Shown one piece after another: positions 60,596 to 64,000 of a stretch of DNA of 64,000 nt. Each line of letters opens with the position of its first letter. Positions within the stretch are counted from its first letter, which is position 1. Both the position numbers and the translations under genes were made by a program. Source of the DNA: Hyphomicrobiales bacterium (GTDB lineage: Bacteria; Pseudomonadota; Alphaproteobacteria; Rhizobiales; Rhizobiaceae); assembly GCA_900467745.1 (NCBI GenBank), contig UBQW01000032.1, positions 1 to 64,000 on the forward strand, in the 5' to 3' direction. The notes beneath the pieces are model-generated. The model did not search any database. It was not told the DNA's origin and saw only the letters and a program-made list of their open reading frames with translations.

Positions 60596-61729
60596 CTAGT
60601 AGGCGGCTTCGTATATCGAACGTATGTCGGCGTGCGTGAGGTCACGCGGGTTGTTGTCGAGGAGACGACGAATGACAAAGGCGTCATCCGCCATGGCGTC
60701 GAGATCGCTATCCGGCACGCCAAGCGCGGAGAGCTTCATTTCGATGCCGAGATCGGCGCAGAAACCATAAGCCGCATCGAAGACCGATTGTACGTCGTCC
60801 GATGTCTTGCGGCCAAGCGCATCCATCACCGCGCGCGTTTTCTCGGGGACCGAAGGCGTGTTGAACGCCAGCACATGCGGGAAGATCAGCGCGTTTGCCG
60901 CACCATGCGCGATATGCCAGCGCGTGCCGAGCGGATAGGCCAGCGCATGGCCGCCGGCGGTGTTGACCGGACCAAGACAGAAGCCGCCATAGAGCGAGGC
61001 AAGCGCAAGCCCGGCGCGCGCTTCCGCGTCAGTGCCGTCTTTCACGGCACGGGCGAGGTATTTACCGACCAGCCGCGTCCCCTCGATCGCGTATAGGTCG
61101 ATCATTGGATGCGCCTTGCGGTTGGTGAAGGCCTCCACGCAATGCGCCATGGCATCGACACCGGTTGCCGCGGTCGTGCGAGCCGGAACCGTGAAGGTCA
61201 GCGACGGGTCGATGACAGCGATATCGGCCAGCATGTGAATGCTCTCGACGGCGAGCTTGGCCATCGTTTCGGGGTCGGTCACCAGCGCGCGGATGCCCGC
61301 CTCACTTCCCGTCCCGGCCGTTGTCGGCACCTGCGCCAGCGCGACGCGGCGGGGCCCGTGAACCTTGTTCGGGCCGACGACGTCGCGCAATGACTGCGAC
61401 GACCCGGCAAGAACCGCGGCCAGTTTTGCAAGATCCATGGCGCTGCCGCCGCCGAAACCGACGACCAACTGTGCATCCGCCGCATTGGCGGCTGCAAGCA
61501 CCTTGTCGAGATTGGCGGTGTCGGGCTCCGGCGTCACATCGGCGAAGACCGTGATTTCACCCTTGAGGCCGAGCGCTTCGACGCGCGCGGCATTGAAAGC
61601 GTCGGAAATGACGAGGATGCGGGCGTAGCCCTTGTCGCTCGCCCATTTGCCCAGGCGTTCCGCCGTCCCCACGCCGAACTCGATGATTTCAGGCCGGATG
61701 ATTGTGATAGGCGAATCCAAGCTGACCAC
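60596..61729 (-). CDS. Iron-containing alcohol dehydrogenase
   Basis: A 377-residue group III dehydrogenase. GFGGGSAMDLAKL binds the dinucleotide; PTTAGTGSEA follows. The metal ligands are intact: D-x-x-x-H in GVDAMAHCVEAF, then H in GGHALAYPLG and H in HIAHGAANAL. It interconverts an alcohol and an aldehyde or ketone with NAD(P). GTG 61729 with GGGGAGGAG nine bases upstream is the start, not the frame's first codon at 61777. Upstream lies a GntR-type site. Confidence 0.88.
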   Translation of the reverse strand: MVSLDSPITIIRPEIIEFGVGTAERLGKWASDKGYARILVISDAFNAARVEALGLKGEITVFADVTPEPDTANLDKVLAAANAADAQLVVGFGGGSAMDLAKLAAVLAGSSQSLRDVVGPNKVHGPRRVALAQVPTTAGTGSEAGIRALVTDPETMAKLAVESIHMLADIAVIDPSLTFTVPARTTAATGVDAMAHCVEAFTNRKAHPMIDLYAIEGTRLVGKYLARAVKDGTDAEARAGLALASLYGGFCLGPVNTAGGHALAYPLGTRWHIAHGAANALIFPHVLAFNTPSVPEKTRAVMDALGRKTSDDVQSVFDAAYGFCADLGIEMKLSALGVPDSDLDAMADDAFVIRRLLDNNPRDLTHADIRSIYEAAY

Positions 61730-62077
61730 CGGATGACTCCTCCCCTGCGGTATTGCGGCATGTTTCGACACCGCCAAGATGTAAATTTGTTATACCAGCT
61801 CATTCGCCTTGGCAAGCTTGGACATTGCTTTTGGCTGGAAAAATGCCCTGCGCTGGCGTTTCTTGGCCATTGCGCTCGTTGTTGGCGCGTCGCAAAATAT
61901 TGATATAAAACGATTAATTAGCGAAGCGAGGAATCTGCCGTCTGCTCGTCGCGCTTCAAGCGGCATGCGCCGTCGCCAGCCCCCAATTTGTAAACTCCAA
62001 GCAATAATCCGCAGGGTCAGCGTGCCAAGCTCGATTTGCCGGCACGCCGAGTTGACAAGCGAAGCGCAATTGCGGCG
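61730..62077. other. Intergenic promoter region
   Basis: About 350 bases between the iron-type dehydrogenase and the sialidase-like gene, both on the minus strand. It is AT-rich around 61850-61930 and contains the operator-like site at 61787. No gene is seen. Confidence 0.45.
61787..61797. promoter_or_regulatory. Possible GntR/FCD-type operator
   Basis: TTGTTATACCA fits the GntR consensus T-n-G-T-n3-A-C-n-A at every fixed position. It lies 58 bases upstream of the iron-type dehydrogenase start at 61729. A similar site precedes the GntR regulator at 43811. Confidence 0.45.
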
Positions 62078-63262
62078 TCAGCCAAGCGCATCCTGAGACA
62101 GCCGCACATATTTGATTGCGCGCCGGTAGTAGGTGTAGGCGACATGCACCGTGCCATCGGCCCCTTGGATGATCGACGGGTAGGAAAATTCGCGGTTGAC
62201 CGCGTCTTTTGAGTTGTTGCTCAAGCAATAGCCATCGCCCGTATCGAGGTCGATCCGGCGTGGAAAGCTGCGGCCGCCATCCGTCGAAAAGGCGAGGCTG
62301 AGTGGCGCACGTGACACGCCCCAGATTGCCTTGCGCCTCTGGCTTGGCTCACTGGCAACGGGTGCTGCCACCTCGTCCCCCTCGATTTCGTCATAAAGCG
62401 ACAGGCGACGGGCGTCGGACATCGAGGCGTTGCAATGATTGTAAACCATTGCGATCGTGTCACTTTCCAGCTTGACTGCCTGGATGGAGGAGTTGTTGTT
62501 CGGTAGGTCGATCGGCTCCGGTGCACTCCAGTTCTCGCCATCGCTCGAGCGGCTGGACAGCACGTATGCGGCGAAACGGTTGCGATAGAAGGCAACGAAT
62601 TCACCTTCCGGCAGGGGCACGATGTTCATGTGAACCGCGCCGATGCTGTCAGGTACCTCGGTCATCGTCCAGCTTTTGCCAGCGTCGCGCGAGATCAGCA
62701 CGCCCGCGGTATCGGCGTCACCCGTCCAGCGTTCGCCCGGCAGTCCGACGCAGCGAAAGACCGGCAGCAGCCAGCAGCCCGCGCCGTTCACGACGATCGG
62801 TTGGCGCACGAATGTGCCGGGGATATCGCATAGCACGCGGACCTTGCCAAAGGTGCGGCCGCCATCAGCGGAGATACGACATTTGACAACAGAGCCATCC
62901 TGGTTCCCGGATGTCTGTGACGTGTACAGCAACCAGACATCTCCGCCAGGCGCGTTGAAAATCAACGGGTTCTGCTCGGATTTAGTCGGATCGTCAGACA
63001 TTTTCTCCGGCTGCGACCATCGCATGGTACCGGGTGTCAGGCGCGACATGTAAATCGATATGTCGCCCATGCCTTCCATTGTGCCGCCGAACCAGACGCA
63101 GATAAGCGTCCCATCCGGCAGGAGGGCCAGGTTGGCGGCGTGGTTCTGTATGCATGGGGAGGGGAGATAGGCATCGAAACGCCCGCTCTTGGCGGGATTG
63201 GCGATGATTTCGCCGGTCATCAGATCAGGAACGGCATCCGGTTGCAAACCCGTGAAGGTCAT
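62078..63262 (-). CDS. Sialidase-like BNR-repeat protein
   Basis: A 394-residue beta-propeller protein with Asp-box repeats (S-x-D-x-G-x-x-W/F): SADGGRTFG, SRDAGKSWT, SSDGENWS and STDGGRSF. Arg residues and aspartates typical of exo-sialidases may be present, but I cannot align the triad by eye. No signal peptide is apparent, so it may be cytoplasmic. It stands 12 bases before the DHDPS-family gene in the same run. It may cleave a sugar or be a lactonase-like enzyme of this fold. Confidence 0.78.
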   Translation of the reverse strand: MTFTGLQPDAVPDLMTGEIIANPAKSGRFDAYLPSPCIQNHAANLALLPDGTLICVWFGGTMEGMGDISIYMSRLTPGTMRWSQPEKMSDDPTKSEQNPLIFNAPGGDVWLLYTSQTSGNQDGSVVKCRISADGGRTFGKVRVLCDIPGTFVRQPIVVNGAGCWLLPVFRCVGLPGERWTGDADTAGVLISRDAGKSWTMTEVPDSIGAVHMNIVPLPEGEFVAFYRNRFAAYVLSSRSSDGENWSAPEPIDLPNNNSSIQAVKLESDTIAMVYNHCNASMSDARRLSLYDEIEGDEVAAPVASEPSQRRKAIWGVSRAPLSLAFSTDGGRSFPRRIDLDTGDGYCLSNNSKDAVNREFSYPSIIQGADGTVHVAYTYYRRAIKYVRLSQDALG

Positions 63263-63274
63263 GGTCGTCCTCCT

Positions 63275-64000
63275 TTAGGGCAGTGTCTTGTAGGCGTCGG
63301 CAAGCGATGTGTAGTCGGCGTTGCTGATCGGCATCAGCGGTGCGCGCGTGCGCTTCCAGGCCGGGTTGCCGGTCTTCAGGCCGACCATCGCCTTGATCGT
63401 CGGAATCTGTACATAGGAGTTGGACAATGTGCGATAGGCGTTGATGCGCGCTTGCGCTGTCTCGACCGCCTCAGCGCCGCTTTCGTCGTGGACCTTGTCA
63501 TAGACGGTGCGCAGCGAATCCGCTACCAGGTTTGAGGTGGCGGTGATGCAGCCGGCACCGCCTGCCTTGAGCAGTGGCAGCAGAAGCGGATCGGCCCCGG
63601 CGAGAACCGAGAAGCCGGGATAGGCGGCGATGATAGCCTGCATGTTGTTGAAATCGCCAGCTGATTCCTTGATGCCGACAACAGTGTCGGGGAAGGCTTC
63701 GATCAGTCGACCAATCAGCGGAACCGATAGCGGAACGCCGGAAACCTGCGGAATATGATAGAGGATGACCTGCAGCTTGCTGTCGGAGATCTTTTCCAAA
63801 ATCTGCGAATAGGCAGTAAACAGGCCGTCGTCGGAAACGCCCTTGTAGTAGAAGGGTGGCAACATCACGACCTTGGTGACGCCGAGTGATAGGGCATGCT
63901 TTGTGAGATCGACCGTTTCCTGTATAGCGACGACGCCGGTGCCCGGCAGCAGCTTGTCGGCAGGAATGCCGGCTTTTAGCGCCGCCTCGAGGATCGCCTT
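63275..64000 (-). CDS. DHDPS-family aldolase/lyase (partial)
   Basis: The visible 241 residues form the C-terminal two-thirds of a dihydrodipicolinate synthase/N-acetylneuraminate lyase TIM barrel; the N-terminus lies beyond the window. The sequence VILYHIPQVSG (Tyr) and VVGIKESAGD (Schiff-base Lys) mark the active site. Members split or join pyruvate with aldehydes; a catabolic retro-aldol on a 2-keto-3-deoxy acid fits the context of dehydrogenases and a sialidase-like gene. Extending the frame upstream of 63868 gives KAGIPADKLLPGTG, in keeping with the family. Confidence 0.88.
   Translation of the reverse strand, partial: KAILEAALKAGIPADKLLPGTGVVAIQETVDLTKHALSLGVTKVVMLPPFYYKGVSDDGLFTAYSQILEKISDSKLQVILYHIPQVSGVPLSVPLIGRLIEAFPDTVVGIKESAGDFNNMQAIIAAYPGFSVLAGADPLLLPLLKAGGAGCITATSNLVADSLRTVYDKVHDESGAEAVETAQARINAYRTLSNSYVQIPTIKAMVGLKTGNPAWKRTRAPLMPISNADYTSLADAYKTLP

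Noticed and set aside
1..64000. CRISPR arrays, tRNA or rRNA genes
   Set aside because: No regularly spaced direct repeats and no recognisable tRNA cloverleaf or rRNA sequence were found by eye.

Overview
The window looks like a chromosome or large replicon of a rhizobial alphaproteobacterium (Rhizobium/Agrobacterium/Neorhizobium group). The evidence is moderately high GC, a RIME-like intergenic mosaic element at 47066-47181, many LysR, GntR, TetR and MocR regulators, FixL/FixJ-style signalling, sugar ABC importers and a fused FhuB. This placement is inferred from gene content; no rRNA or tRNA was seen. I recognise about 60 protein genes, three clearly broken genes and a set of regulatory sites.

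Region 1-5.5 kb is a patchwork of small accessory genes: membrane proteins of unknown function, a DUF4259 protein, a NUDIX hydrolase, a GNAT acetyltransferase and a methyltransferase broken by one in-frame stop. They are separated by at least eight copies of a short GC-rich hairpin repeat. Several copies start within a few bases of a stop codon, which gives the stretch a cassette-array look.

Region 5.7-29 kb is a redox and electrophile-response neighbourhood. It holds an AhpD-like protein with an altered active site, an NmrA-type NAD(P)-binding protein, alpha/beta hydrolases, an atypical response regulator, a MocR regulator, a frameshifted class III cyclase, an azoreductase and a FixL/FixJ-like signalling operon. 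WrbA is divergent from a ring-cleavage-type VOC protein and a maleylacetate-reductase-like enzyme, with paired palindromes between them. An amidase, a CBS protein, a GST, a cyclic-nucleotide-type MscS channel, a nitroreductase and two LysR regulators follow. The set resembles quinone-stress regulons and lower hydroquinone pathways.

Region 30-36.6 kb is a nitric-oxide and stress island: NsrR with a good NsrR box, a truncated globin fused to a DUF1971 domain, flavohemoglobin Hmp, a canonical AhpD-like protein, a tryptophan-2,3-dioxygenase-like protein, a LinD-like GST, a small acetyltransferase-like protein and YceI. Region 36.6-43.7 kb holds an EmrAB-type efflux operon with its TetR regulator and an operator-like palindrome inside the promoter, a DUF924 protein, a secreted alpha/beta hydrolase and the remnant of an SMC-like ATPase.

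From 43.8 kb to the end the sequence is homogeneous and catabolic. A GntR regulator, a Cys/Met-metabolism PLP enzyme and a complete sugar ABC importer lie on the plus strand. A ChaA antiporter, a LysR regulator and a ferrichrome-type uptake set (TonB receptor, FhuD, FhuB, no FhuC) follow. A minus-strand set then reads: DHDPS-family lyase (cut by the window end), sialidase-like BNR protein, iron-type alcohol dehydrogenase, PdxA-family dehydrogenase, 2-hydroxyacid dehydrogenase and Ldh2-family dehydrogenase. Two GntR-type operator matches suggest, weakly, that the two catabolic arms are co-regulated.
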